NCBI GenBank assembly: GCA_963750015.1
Contig: CAVVPU010000053.1
Coordinates: 1 to 64,000, forward strand
Source: CAVVNC01 sp963750015
GTDB lineage: Bacteria; Desulfobacterota; Syntrophorhabdia; Syntrophorhabdales; WCHB1-27
Reading direction: 5' to 3'
Length of the DNA: 64,000 nt
Part shown: one piece after another, positions 26,013 to 34,324 of the stretch
How positions within the stretch are numbered: the stretch's first letter is position 1
Layout: each line of letters opens with the position of its first letter
Notes under the pieces: model-generated
What the model was told of the DNA's origin: nothing
The model's input: the letters and a program-made list of their open reading frames with translations, nothing else
The model's database searches: none
Position numbers and translations under genes: made by a program

Positions 26013-26276
26013 TCAGATGGAGTGGACAGCGTCGAGCACCTCTTCCATCCTGGGAACGTCCCCTCTCCACTCGCCTAGCCCGTTCTCCATGCCATCTTCT
26101 ACGAGCACCGTGGGCAGGGACATGATGCTGTAAAAGCTCGCCTCGGCCAGGCCGTCGGCGGTCCCCACATTATAATCGATCACGTTCACCTGATGTTCCT
26201 TGAGGTTGTCCCTGAGCTTTTTTGCAAGAGGGCATTTCGGGCAATCGTCTTTATAGAATATCTTTACCACTCCCAT
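26013..26276 (-). CDS. Glutaredoxin-like thiol-disulfide protein
   Basis: 87 residues from ATG 26276 behind AAGGAG. The redox motif CPKC is near the N-terminus (KIFYKDDCPKCPLAKKLRDNL) and the cis-Pro segment is SLPTVLVEDG. It lies between nrdD and nrdG in the same direction, so it probably supplies electrons or keeps thiols reduced for the anaerobic ribonucleotide reductase, a role similar to NrdH in other systems. Function by context is inference. Confidence 0.85.
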   Translation of the reverse strand: MGVVKIFYKDDCPKCPLAKKLRDNLKEHQVNVIDYNVGTADGLAEASFYSIMSLPTVLVEDGMENGLGEWRGDVPRMEEVLDAVHSI

Positions 26277-26343
26277 CCTCGGCTCCTTAAGGTGTTGTGT
26301 GCTCGTCGGGAGGTCGTCCCGAATACTTACGGTCTTTGTGATT

Positions 26344-28428
26344 CTATATTACTTCCCTGTTCTTCTCCTCGGAGAAGAACTTCTGATTCCGGTAACGTTC
26401 CTTCAGCTCCCCCAGCTTCCCCTTGTTCCAGCTCGACACCTTGGTAAAGTAACCCGTGATGCGAGTGATGCCGTCCACATCTTCCGAATGGCACTGCGGG
26501 CAGGCATCGGCCAGTCCCCTGGAGGTCTGGTTGCATGAGTTGCACACGGTAAATTCGGGCGAGAATGCTATCTGATCGCTTAAGGTATACCTGAAGGTCT
26601 TGGTGACGAAATCGGCAATGGCGCCTTTGGTCGGCATCGACTCACCCATCCACACATGGGAGATGGAGCCTGCCTCGATGAGCGGATGAAAGAGCCCTTC
26701 GTTCGTCACCCTTTCTATGGGATTCATGGGAATGCCCACGTTGAGATGGGTGGAGTTCGTATAATAGACCTCGCCTGTCGACACGTCGCCCTTCACCGCC
26801 CTACCGGAGGCGGGGGAGTAGTAGTGGAGGTCGAGCTTCGCGAACCGGTAGGCCGTGCTTTCCGCGGGGGTCTGCTCGAGAACGAGGCGCATGCTCTCCT
26901 GCCGCTTCATCTTGTCCGCGAGAAGCTTCATATGGGCGATGGTCTTCAGCCCGAACTTGAGCGCCTTCTTGGATTCGTGCAACTGTTCGCCCCCATGTAT
27001 CTGCACCATCTCGTTCAACCCCACCATGCCCACGAGGTGGGAAGCCCGGTTCATCCTGAGGTAGGGCATGCCGTCCCGGTTCATGGTGAGGAGCGACAGG
27101 GGACCGTCTTCGCCCGCGGAAAGGAGCCTCTCAATGAAGGCCCGCTTCTCTTTGTGGGCCTTAACCGTGAGCATGAAGCGCTCGGTGATGAGGTTGAACA
27201 AACGGGTGTCGTCGCCTTTCGCCAGGTAGGCGAGGCGCGGAAGGTTAATGGAGACGTTCTGCAAAGCCGAGTAACGCATGCGCCAGGGCTCTTTCGCGTC
27301 GAGAAGGTCGAACTCGTCGAGCTTGAAGGAAAGGCGGCAGCACTCGGATATTTTGGCGGTATCTCCCCTGTCGAAGACAAAATAGGTGTTCCCCTTGTCG
27401 CCGGCCACGTCACAGATATGATCGAGAAACTTCTCGTGGTCCTCCGTCTTGAAGAACTTCTCCGTAATATGGACGAGGGGTTTCGGAAAAAAGAAGGGAC
27501 GGCTCGACCCGTCACCCTCTTTGAACACCTCGAAGAGCTTCCAGACGAAGCGCTGGGCCTCTTTCCCATACTCCCCGTAAGTCTTGCCCGTAAACGTCCC
27601 GCCCGGTCCTATGGCAGGGACGTCGACGAAATGCTTCGGTATCTCCCAATAAAGGTTGATGTCGGTGAATATGGCCTGGCCGCCCCTCGCCACTGCCTGC
27701 TGGGAAAACTCGAATATGAGCATCTGGGCAAGCTGCTTCACCTCATTATCGCTCATTCCGACAAGATAGGGCGCAAAGAAGATGTTAATGGCATCCCAGC
27801 CGATGGCGCCTGCAAAGTTGCTCTGAAGGCCGGCGGCGAACTTGACGAGATGGGCCAAAAGCACCTCCGGGTGCTTGGCAGGCTTGGCCATCGAAAGGGA
27901 ATGGGGTAGGTTGAGGCCGAACTTCTTGATATATTCGAGAGACTGGCCGCTGCAGTAAGGCCGGTCCACGAAACCGAGGTCGTGAAGATGGATATCGCCA
28001 TTCATGTGGGCGTCCGACACGTCCTGGGAGAAGACGGAGAGGAGAGCATATTCCTTCTTTATCCTCTCGGCCAGGGTGAGGTTCGTCGCCTCCGGCCCAT
28101 GGGGGACGTTGGCATTCTCTTTGTTCGGATGAAGGATAAGACTGTCCACGTCGTAGATCGGCATACCGAGACGGGTGTGCATCTTGCGGGCCGACTCCAA
28201 CCCCTTCTCGACGAGCTTGGCGTTGACAAGCTCCCTGATGAGGGGGGCTGTCACGACCTTGATACCCGATTTCATGATCAGCTCTTCCACGCCCCTGCTG
28301 ATCGAGGCGGCAGTATCACGGTCGACCAAGGTTTCCCGGACGAGGGCATCGACTATCTTCGATCGGTCCCAGTCGGAAATGGTCTCCTCGGAAGTGCGGA
28401 CGAACAGGTTGAGATCGGTTGTTTCCAT
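26344..28428 (-). CDS. nrdD: Anaerobic ribonucleoside-triphosphate reductase
   Basis: 694 residues from ATG 28428 behind GGGGTGA. An N-terminal ATP-cone (about residues 5-95) binds the allosteric nucleotide; the ten-stranded barrel follows (NGDIHLHDLGFVDRPYCSGQSL.., MSDNEVKQLAQMLIFEFSQQAV). The C-terminus has the zinc site CNSCNQTSRG..CPQC and the glycyl radical loop RITGYFTKV. It reduces NTPs to dNTPs without oxygen, with NrdG making the radical. Two NrdR boxes upstream imply repression when dNTPs are sufficient. Confidence 0.97.
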   Translation of the reverse strand: METTDLNLFVRTSEETISDWDRSKIVDALVRETLVDRDTAASISRGVEELIMKSGIKVVTAPLIRELVNAKLVEKGLESARKMHTRLGMPIYDVDSLILHPNKENANVPHGPEATNLTLAERIKKEYALLSVFSQDVSDAHMNGDIHLHDLGFVDRPYCSGQSLEYIKKFGLNLPHSLSMAKPAKHPEVLLAHLVKFAAGLQSNFAGAIGWDAINIFFAPYLVGMSDNEVKQLAQMLIFEFSQQAVARGGQAIFTDINLYWEIPKHFVDVPAIGPGGTFTGKTYGEYGKEAQRFVWKLFEVFKEGDGSSRPFFFPKPLVHITEKFFKTEDHEKFLDHICDVAGDKGNTYFVFDRGDTAKISECCRLSFKLDEFDLLDAKEPWRMRYSALQNVSINLPRLAYLAKGDDTRLFNLITERFMLTVKAHKEKRAFIERLLSAGEDGPLSLLTMNRDGMPYLRMNRASHLVGMVGLNEMVQIHGGEQLHESKKALKFGLKTIAHMKLLADKMKRQESMRLVLEQTPAESTAYRFAKLDLHYYSPASGRAVKGDVSTGEVYYTNSTHLNVGIPMNPIERVTNEGLFHPLIEAGSISHVWMGESMPTKGAIADFVTKTFRYTLSDQIAFSPEFTVCNSCNQTSRGLADACPQCHSEDVDGITRITGYFTKVSSWNKGKLGELKERYRNQKFFSEEKNREVI

Positions 28429-28483
28429 CAATCACCCCTTGTTAAGCGTAACTGCTATGAAACATTAATGAATATTGGCAATA

Positions 28484-28527
28484 CTACATATTGTGGCAAA
28501 GATTAACGCCGCCCCTACATATGGTGT
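28484..28527 (-). promoter_or_regulatory. Pair of NrdR boxes upstream of nrdD
   Basis: CTACATATTGTG (28484-28495) and CTACATATGGTG (28515-28526) fit the NrdR consensus core CwAyATATwGTG, the second with one deviation. Their starts are 31 bp apart, three helical turns, the usual spacing for NrdR operators. No nrdR gene is in the window. Confidence 0.8.
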
Positions 28528-28637
28528 ACAATCTCATTTTGCCTTTCCCTTTGTCAAGAGATTTTTTTGACCGTCAGGTCCTTATTGAGCTTGCGGGGGG
28601 AACGATCATCATACGAGCATCGTCCGATACTTTTCTG

Positions 28638-28666
28638 TTGACATAAGATATACTTAGTCTTACACT
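28638..28666 (+). promoter_or_regulatory. Promoter for riboswitch/VPLPA-CTERM gene
   Basis: TTGACA (28638-28643) and TACACT (28661-28666) separated by 17 bp. The predicted start near 28673 coincides with the 5' end of the aptamer. Confidence 0.6.
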
Positions 28667-28673
28667 GTATAAA

Positions 28674-28772
28674 CAGAAAAGCCAAACCGCCCGCGAGGGT
28701 GGGACGGAAAGCTCAAAGGGTCTGCAGATGTCATTCCGGAGTTTCATCAACAGACAGCCGAGCTGCCTAAAA
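28674..28772 (+). ncRNA. Cyclic di-GMP-I (GEMM) riboswitch
   Basis: Conserved order GCCAAACC, stem CGCCC with GCGA tetraloop, GGGTGGGACGGAAAGC, then GGGTCTG..CAGACAGCCGAGCTGCC, which is the GEMM-I two-helix fold. The base aligned to position 20 of the Vc2 aptamer appears to be G, favouring cyclic di-GMP over cGAMP. It ends 22 bp before the start codon of the VPLPA-CTERM gene, so ligand binding probably controls its translation or transcription. Confidence 0.9.
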
Positions 28773-28793
28773 ACCATACTAAAGGAGTTTCCT

Positions 28794-29450
28794 ATGGCAA
28801 AAACTTTGGCAGCGGCCGTTCTCGTCCTCATGTTGTGCGCGTTCGGCACGGCACACGCAGACCTCGTAACCAATGGAACTTTTACCTCCGACGGGGTAGA
28901 TCTTGGCGGTTTCATCACCGTGGCGCCAAGCTCCTCCACTCAAATTCCCGGTTGGACGGTTACTCAAAACACCGTTGACTGGATCGGTAGCTACTGGACG
29001 ACTCCCGTGGGCAATAGTATCGATCTCGACGGGACCCCGGGGTTTGGAGGAATAAGCCAGACCCTCGGCAGCCTGACCGCAGGACAGCAGTACCAGCTCA
29101 GCTTCTCCCTCTCGGGCAACCCGCAAGGCGGACCCGAAATAAAGGACGTTCAGGTCTCGGCTGGAAATGCGACTCAGGATTTCTACTTCAATCTCAACGG
29201 GAACACCAGTACGTCTGCGATGACTTGGGTCCAGGAAACCCTGACCTTCACGGCGGGAAGTGACACTGTCCTGTCCTTTACCAGTAACGATGGCAGCCAG
29301 TCACCCGCCTCATACGACAGCAATATCGGGCTGTGTGGGCCCGTCATCGCCAACGTCTCCGTTGCACCGGTTCCCCTGCCCGCAGCCTTTCTGCTTTTCG
29401 GTCCGGGGCTTGCGGCGGTCATGGGCCTGAGAAAAAGAATCAAGGCGTAG
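28794..29450 (+). CDS. Secreted choice-of-anchor/DUF642-like protein with VPLPA-CTERM tail
   Basis: 218 residues from ATG 28794 with AAAGGAG upstream. A signal peptide (KTLAAAVLVLMLCAFGTAHA) leads into a beta-sandwich with LVTNGTF, IPGWTV, VDWIGSYW, SIDLDG, GGISQTLGSLTAG and MTWVQETLTFTAG, the pattern of choice-of-anchor C/DUF642 proteins. The tail VPLPAAFLLFGPGLAAVMG followed by RKR is a VPLPA-CTERM sorting signal, cut by an exosortase at the outer surface. Such proteins belong to the extracellular matrix. The c-di-GMP riboswitch fits a biofilm role. No exosortase is in the window. Confidence 0.88.
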   Translation: MAKTLAAAVLVLMLCAFGTAHADLVTNGTFTSDGVDLGGFITVAPSSSTQIPGWTVTQNTVDWIGSYWTTPVGNSIDLDGTPGFGGISQTLGSLTAGQQYQLSFSLSGNPQGGPEIKDVQVSAGNATQDFYFNLNGNTSTSAMTWVQETLTFTAGSDTVLSFTSNDGSQSPASYDSNIGLCGPVIANVSVAPVPLPAAFLLFGPGLAAVMGLRKRIKA

Positions 29451-29469
29451 AAGAAGAACGACTTATCGA

Positions 29470-29503
29470 AAAGGCAGGGTCTTTGCGGGCCCTGCCTTTC
29501 TTG
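29470..29503 (+). terminator. Terminator after VPLPA-CTERM gene
   Basis: AAAGGCAGGG (29470-29479) pairs with CCCTGCCTTT (29490-29499); the downstream tail is short (CTTG). Confidence 0.75.
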
Positions 29504-29563
29504 TGCGCGGATTTCGTACGCCAGGCTTCCTTTCCCCTGTCCGTCCCGGTTCGGATGGACCTG

Positions 29564-29803
29564 TTACGCCTCGATATGGTCCCGGGCGAGCACCCTTCTG
29601 ATCGAATGGACCGTAGTGTAGAAGATGCCCCCTCCCACGAGGAAAAGGATTATACCTAAGAGAAAAGACGAAAAGGCAGCCTCCCTCTGGTTCAAACACA
29701 AACAAACATAGACATGCCTGAAAAAAAGCGCCCCGAAAACCAGCATACTCGCCGCGACTACCACACGCACTCCGAACCTCGTCCAATGAAGGACAAATCT
29801 CAT
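29564..29803 (-). CDS. Small two-helix membrane protein
   Basis: 79 residues from ATG 29803, behind AAGGAG with 6 nt spacing. Two membrane segments: FGVRVVVAASMLVFGALFF and FLLGIILFLVGGGIFYTTV, with a basic C-terminus RRVLARDHIEA. No family was recognised. It follows galT by 32 bp in the same direction and may be cotranscribed. Confidence 0.6.
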   Translation of the reverse strand: MRFVLHWTRFGVRVVVAASMLVFGALFFRHVYVCLCLNQREAAFSSFLLGIILFLVGGGIFYTTVHSIRRVLARDHIEA

Positions 29804-29835
29804 GGCAGTCTCCTTAGGCCCTGTGTCCCGGTTCA

Positions 29836-30828
29836 TTATGGTTCTTCCGCCTTCAGCAAGATTGCCGCTTCTTCCGGAGTGGTGAAAACGGTGTAAAACT
29901 GGTCTTCGCGCTTGAACCTGTATGAATTGATATCCCTCGGAAGGATCTCCACATGCCAATGAAAACAATCGGCCGTACTGACGTTCTCTCCACCGAAGCC
30001 ATCCCTCGTATTGGGCGAGGTATGAATCGCGACGGAATATGAGGCCGACACCTTCTCGATCCGCTTCATCGTATCCAGATAGACCTCTGCGAATTCTTCC
30101 TGCGTTGCTTTGTCGTCCCACGCTTCAAAGGCGGGTGTGTGGAGGCGGGGCACGATCCAGACTTCGAAGGCCACCCTCGAGGCAAAAGGACAGAGCACCA
30201 CGAAGCGGTCGGTGAGTGTCACTATCCGTTTGGCCTGCCGTGTCTCCTGACTCACCACGTCGCATAAAAGGCACCTTTCCTTGAGCAGGTAGTGGTTCCT
30301 GGAGTTGGCGAGCTCCTGGGCGACCTGCTGAGGCACGATCGGTGTGGCAAGCACGTGAGAGTGGGGATGAAAAATAAAGGAGCCTGTGCCTTCTCCATGG
30401 TTCTTCGAGACCAGCACGTACTTGAACCGGTCGTCTCTTTTCAGGTCGAGGATACGCTCCGTATACATGTCCACCACAAGGGAGACTTCCGAAGGATCGA
30501 AGGCGGAAAGAGTCTTCACGTGAGATGCGCTTTCGACGATCAGCTCGTCCGCTCCCAGGTTCCCCATCTTATCGTAGAAGCCCTCGGCCCTTTTGTTCTC
30601 ATCCGCCTCGACCTGAAACACCGGGTTGGCGGCCGAAAAACAGCGCAAGAGCCACCTCCCTTGATGGTCCCGTATCTCCCTTATCGACGGAGGAGTCATT
30701 TCTTCGTTGCCGGGACAAAAAGGGCACAGCCCCGCCGAGTTGGTCTTGGTCTTCTTGAAGTCCACCACCACCCAGTTGCCCCTCAAGGGATCTTTTCTAA
30801 ACTCCGCCATAAAAGAACAATAACTCAT
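29836..30828 (-). CDS. Galactose-1-phosphate uridylyltransferase-like protein (HIT superfamily)
   Basis: 330 residues. Zinc-type CPFC (N-terminal) and CLLC pairs, SKNHGEGTGSFIFHPHSHVLATPIVP in the first half, and the active-site HWH in DCFHWHVEILPR identify the GalT branch of the histidine-triad superfamily. It may transfer nucleotidyl groups between sugar phosphates; many anaerobe proteins of this type are annotated DUF4931/GalT without proof of galactose use. The start is uncertain: ATG 30828 (weak AAGGC) or ATG 30810 (none). No other Leloir genes are nearby. Confidence 0.82.
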   Translation of the reverse strand: MSYCSFMAEFRKDPLRGNWVVVDFKKTKTNSAGLCPFCPGNEEMTPPSIREIRDHQGRWLLRCFSAANPVFQVEADENKRAEGFYDKMGNLGADELIVESASHVKTLSAFDPSEVSLVVDMYTERILDLKRDDRFKYVLVSKNHGEGTGSFIFHPHSHVLATPIVPQQVAQELANSRNHYLLKERCLLCDVVSQETRQAKRIVTLTDRFVVLCPFASRVAFEVWIVPRLHTPAFEAWDDKATQEEFAEVYLDTMKRIEKVSASYSVAIHTSPNTRDGFGGENVSTADCFHWHVEILPRDINSYRFKREDQFYTVFTTPEEAAILLKAEEP

Positions 30829-30988
30829 GAATCGAGCCTTGTAAAGCTTTACCGCCTGGAAACCCGGGTTTTTCAGGAAGCGACCGAAAGCTCACGGGAA
30901 GAAGCGAATCGGCTATACTCGATAGGAAGGATCCCACCACGGCGCCCGGACAGGGCACCGGGCTTGAGCGCCGAAGAAGGACAAAACT

Positions 30989-31018
30989 TTGACAAGGCCC
31001 GCCATTCAAGGTTAAAAT
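30989..31018 (+). promoter_or_regulatory. cysS promoter, leaderless start predicted
   Basis: TTGACA (30989-30994) and TAAAAT (31013-31018), 18 bp apart. Initiation 7 nt after the -10 falls on the GTG start codon at 31025. Confidence 0.65.
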
Positions 31019-31024
31019 AGGTTT

Positions 31025-32461
31025 GTGCCATTGAGAATCTATAATTCACTTACAGGAAAAAAAGAAGGCTTCGTGCCCGTGACCGAGGGCAAGGTACGGC
31101 TCTACGTATGCGGAGTCACTGTATACGATCATTCACATATCGGCCATGCCCGGAGCGCCATCGTGTTCGACGCCGTTTCGCGCTACCTGCGCTCGATCGG
31201 CTTTGACGTGATCTATGTAAGGAACTTTACCGACATCGACGACAAGATCATTAACCGGGCTTCAGCCGAGGGACGGGATTGGAAAGAGGTAGCGGAGGAG
31301 CATATCGCCTCCTTTAGGGAGGATATGGCGAGCCTCGGGGTCCTTCCGCCCACCTTCGAGCCCAAGGCCACCGACCACATCGATGACATGATCGCGCTCA
31401 TAAAGGAGCTCGTCGAAAAGGGATACGCCTACCAACTGGGTGGAAGCGTCTATTTCTCGGTGACCAAAGATAAGGCGTACGGCACGCTCTCGGGAAGGAC
31501 CCTCGACGAGATGATGGCCGGGGTGCGCATAGAGGTGGACGAAAGGAAAAAGGATCCCCTCGATTTCGCTCTCTGGAAGGAATCGAAACCAGGTGAGCCT
31601 GCCTGGGAGAGCCCCTTCGGGAAAGGCCGGCCCGGATGGCATATCGAGTGCTCCACCATGAGCATCAAATACCTCGGCAACCCCTTCGACATGCACGGAG
31701 GCGGCAAAGACCTCGTCTTTCCCCATCATGAGAACGAGCGGGCCCAGGCCGAGTGTGCCACGGGACGGAAGTTCGTCAATTATTGGGTCCACAACGGCTT
31801 CGTCACCATGGAACGGGAGAAGATGTCGAAGTCCCTCGGCAACTTCCTGCTCATCAAAGACTTTCTCAAGCGCTATCATCCCGAGGTGCTTCGCCTTTTC
31901 TTCCTTTCAGCCCACTACCGTAACCCGATCGACTACACCGACAAAGCCGTGGACAACGCGGATGCGGCTTTGACCCGGCTTTATACCACTCTGGAGAGGG
32001 TCTCTGAAATAAAGGGAATAGACACCGTGTCGCCTCAGGCCAATGAAGAGATCGGGGTCTTGGAGGCGAAGTTCATTTCTGCCATGGAAGATGATTTCAA
32101 TACTGCCTTGGCCCTTGCCTCTGTCTTTGACCTCGCCACTGCCATAAACCGCATGCTCGACGAGGGTAACCGCTCCGTCCTCCCCTTCGTAGTCCGGGGA
32201 CGGGATCTCGTCGTCTCCCTCTCCCGTCTGCTTGGTCTTCTCTTAGATGACGTCGCCTCTTTCATGAATTTTCAGGCACGCCATCACCTTGCGGGGGTCG
32301 GTCTCGACGAGGCCGCAATCGAAGGGCTCATCAATCGCAGAGCAGAAGCCCGTCAAGGGAAGGATTTCAAGAAAGCCGACGAGATCAGGGACGAGCTTCT
32401 CGAGAAGGGTATTACCCTGCTCGATTCTCCGCAGGGAACCAAATGGAGAGTCAAAAAGTGA
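31025..32461 (+). CDS. cysS: Cysteinyl-tRNA synthetase
   Basis: 478 residues, class I synthetase. HIGH motif as YDHSHIGHARSAIVFD, the zinc Cys and His residues (VCGVTVYD, HIECSTMS, HHENERAQAECAT), and KMSKS as EKMSKSLGNFLL; C-terminal anticodon domain complete. It charges tRNA-Cys. The GTG start at 31025 has no ribosome site but coincides with the predicted transcription start. First gene of a probable cysS-nudix-moeA unit. Confidence 0.97.
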   Translation: MPLRIYNSLTGKKEGFVPVTEGKVRLYVCGVTVYDHSHIGHARSAIVFDAVSRYLRSIGFDVIYVRNFTDIDDKIINRASAEGRDWKEVAEEHIASFREDMASLGVLPPTFEPKATDHIDDMIALIKELVEKGYAYQLGGSVYFSVTKDKAYGTLSGRTLDEMMAGVRIEVDERKKDPLDFALWKESKPGEPAWESPFGKGRPGWHIECSTMSIKYLGNPFDMHGGGKDLVFPHHENERAQAECATGRKFVNYWVHNGFVTMEREKMSKSLGNFLLIKDFLKRYHPEVLRLFFLSAHYRNPIDYTDKAVDNADAALTRLYTTLERVSEIKGIDTVSPQANEEIGVLEAKFISAMEDDFNTALALASVFDLATAINRMLDEGNRSVLPFVVRGRDLVVSLSRLLGLLLDDVASFMNFQARHHLAGVGLDEAAIEGLINRRAEARQGKDFKKADEIRDELLEKGITLLDSPQGTKWRVKK

Positions 32462-32515
32462 CCCGTCCGGGCTCCTCCCCGTCCTGCATCACCGCAGACC
32501 CCTTCCGATAGGCCT

Positions 32516-33052
32516 ATGCTGGAAAAGTGGGAGCTCCTTAGTTCCAGGGTAGATAAAGACTACGGGATCTTCAAGGTCAGGGTGGACTCGGCTCGCTCCC
32601 CGAGGACCAACAGGGTTAACGAATTCTACACTCTGGAGTCGGGCAAATGGGTCAACGTGATACCCCTCACGCCGGAAGGCGAGGTAGTCATGATACGCCA
32701 GTACCGACACGGCAGCCGCGAGATGAGCCTGGAAATACCGGGCGGCCTCGTCGAGGGGGAAGACCCGCGGTGCGCAGCTCTGAGAGAGCTGGTCGAAGAG
32801 ACGGGCTATGAGGGAAGCCGGGTAACTTTTCTCGGCAAAGTGAGCCCCAACCCTGCCCTATTTAATAACCTCTGCTACACCTACCTGGTCGAAGACGCGA
32901 GAAGGACGCAGGGTCTGAACCTGGATGAAGGTGAGGACATAGAGGTCGATCTCATCCCCCTGGCCCGCATTCCGTCCCTCATCAGCGAGGGCAGGATAAA
33001 CCACGCCCTCGTCATCGCCGCCTTTTACTTCTACTTGAACAGGAAGCCTTGA
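32516..33052 (+). CDS. Nudix hydrolase (ADP-ribose pyrophosphatase-like)
   Basis: 178 residues. The Nudix box GGLVEGEDPRCAALRELVEETGYEG matches Gx5Ex7REUxEExGU. The preceding VVMIRQYRHGSREMSLEIPGG (R-Q-Y-R, E-x-P-G-G) is typical of the NudF/ADP-ribose branch. It hydrolyses nucleotide diphosphate sugars. It lies 54 bp after cysS and 8 bp before moeA. Confidence 0.9.
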   Translation: MLEKWELLSSRVDKDYGIFKVRVDSARSPRTNRVNEFYTLESGKWVNVIPLTPEGEVVMIRQYRHGSREMSLEIPGGLVEGEDPRCAALRELVEETGYEGSRVTFLGKVSPNPALFNNLCYTYLVEDARRTQGLNLDEGEDIEVDLIPLARIPSLISEGRINHALVIAAFYFYLNRKP

Positions 33053-33060
33053 GGTAGTCC

Positions 33061-34173
33061 TTGACGACCTTCTCCGATATCCTCGACGTTATCGACAGCC
33101 ACGTTCATTTGGGCTCCACGGAAACGATTCCCCTCGCCGCCGCTTACGACCGGGTTCTGGCAAGGTCGATCTCCTCCAGCAAGGCCGTGCCGCCCTTCGA
33201 CGTGTCGGCCCTCGACGGATACGCTCTCAAAGGCGCGGGCACGCAATTTACTCTAAAGGGTCTCCTTTCTCCCTTTTCCGCCGTTCCTTCCCGCATGAGG
33301 GCGAAAGAGGCGTTCTTCGTGCCCACCGGAGGCCGCTTTCCACTGGGCGCGCGGTTTGTCATGAGGGAGCATGTAGTCGAGTCCGGGGACCTGGTAGAGG
33401 CAGAGACCGGCCTCGACGAAAGGCGAATCGTGAAGAAGGGGGATTGGCTCGCACGAGGAAAGGTTGTCATGAAACGCGGCGACCGGTTCACTCCCGAGAC
33501 CATGGCGCTGGCTGCCCTCGCCGGGACGCGCGTCATTCACGTATACGGCCGGCCGTCAGTCGCCCTCATCGCCACGGGAAGCGAGCTGAAAAGCGGACTC
33601 ATGGCCGACTCCAACGGCTTTCTGCTCGCAGGGCTGGTTCAGAGGGATGGCGGCGAAGTGGCCGGCATCTACACGGCGGACGACGAGATCGGTGAGATCT
33701 CCAGGATCGTGGAAGATGCACGGGGGGCTGATCTACTGATCCTCACGGGAGGAACATCCCAAGGGAAAAAGGACCTCACCAGAGAGGCGATGCGTCGCTG
33801 CGGTGCTCGCATCCTTCTCGACGCCCCACCCGTGATACCGGGAAAGACCATGGCCTTCGGCAGAAAAGGATCGACCCCCTTCTTCATCCTACCGGGTAAT
33901 CCCAAGGCGATCCGCACCTTGTACGAAGTCTTCGTGAAGAGATGCCTCCACATTATAGCCGGGCGAGAGCCGCTGAGGAAGGAACAAAAGGTTCCCCTGC
34001 CCGAGGCGTTCAGGAAAGCCGAGGGGGTCATCTCCCTGGTCCCGGTGCTTCTCGAACACCGGGAGGAAGCCATAGCCCGCATGTATCCCGCAGAGCCGAA
34101 CGGGTTCATCGTGCTCGAAGGGAAGCAGGACCTAATCCCCGCGGGGACGTTGGTGAAGGTGCTGGAGCCCTGA
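33061..34173 (+). CDS. moeA: Molybdopterin molybdenumtransferase (MoeA-like)
   Basis: 370 residues from a TTG start (33061) with GAGGTAG upstream. Motifs: AVPPFDVSALDGYAL (P-x-x-x-x-S-A-x-D-G-Y-A), FVPTGGRFPLGAR, ATGSEL, ILTGGTSQGKKD (usual T-G-G-x-S-x-G) and FILPGNPKA. MoeA inserts molybdate (or tungstate) into adenylated molybdopterin to finish the cofactor for formate dehydrogenases and related enzymes. It is shorter than the usual ~400 residues, with a reduced domain II. No other mo- genes are in the window. Confidence 0.9.
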   Translation: MTTFSDILDVIDSHVHLGSTETIPLAAAYDRVLARSISSSKAVPPFDVSALDGYALKGAGTQFTLKGLLSPFSAVPSRMRAKEAFFVPTGGRFPLGARFVMREHVVESGDLVEAETGLDERRIVKKGDWLARGKVVMKRGDRFTPETMALAALAGTRVIHVYGRPSVALIATGSELKSGLMADSNGFLLAGLVQRDGGEVAGIYTADDEIGEISRIVEDARGADLLILTGGTSQGKKDLTREAMRRCGARILLDAPPVIPGKTMAFGRKGSTPFFILPGNPKAIRTLYEVFVKRCLHIIAGREPLRKEQKVPLPEAFRKAEGVISLVPVLLEHREEAIARMYPAEPNGFIVLEGKQDLIPAGTLVKVLEP

Positions 34174-34324
34174 GGACCTTTTTGTCATAGGTCCTATCGG
34201 TCCTATAAGACCTATTCTTCTCCGTTGAAAAAACTGCCCGACGATAGGTTGCACAGTACCAAGTCGCGGCCAGACCCCATTGTCCGTCCTCCGGCCCGAA
34301 CAGGCCTCATCTTGCCGGCGGCCC

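Noticed and set aside
26656..27909. Long plus-strand frame opposite nrdD
   Set aside because: It is the complement of a clearly identified gene; similar long antisense frames arise from GC-rich codon use opposite clpB, rpoD and the aminotransferase.
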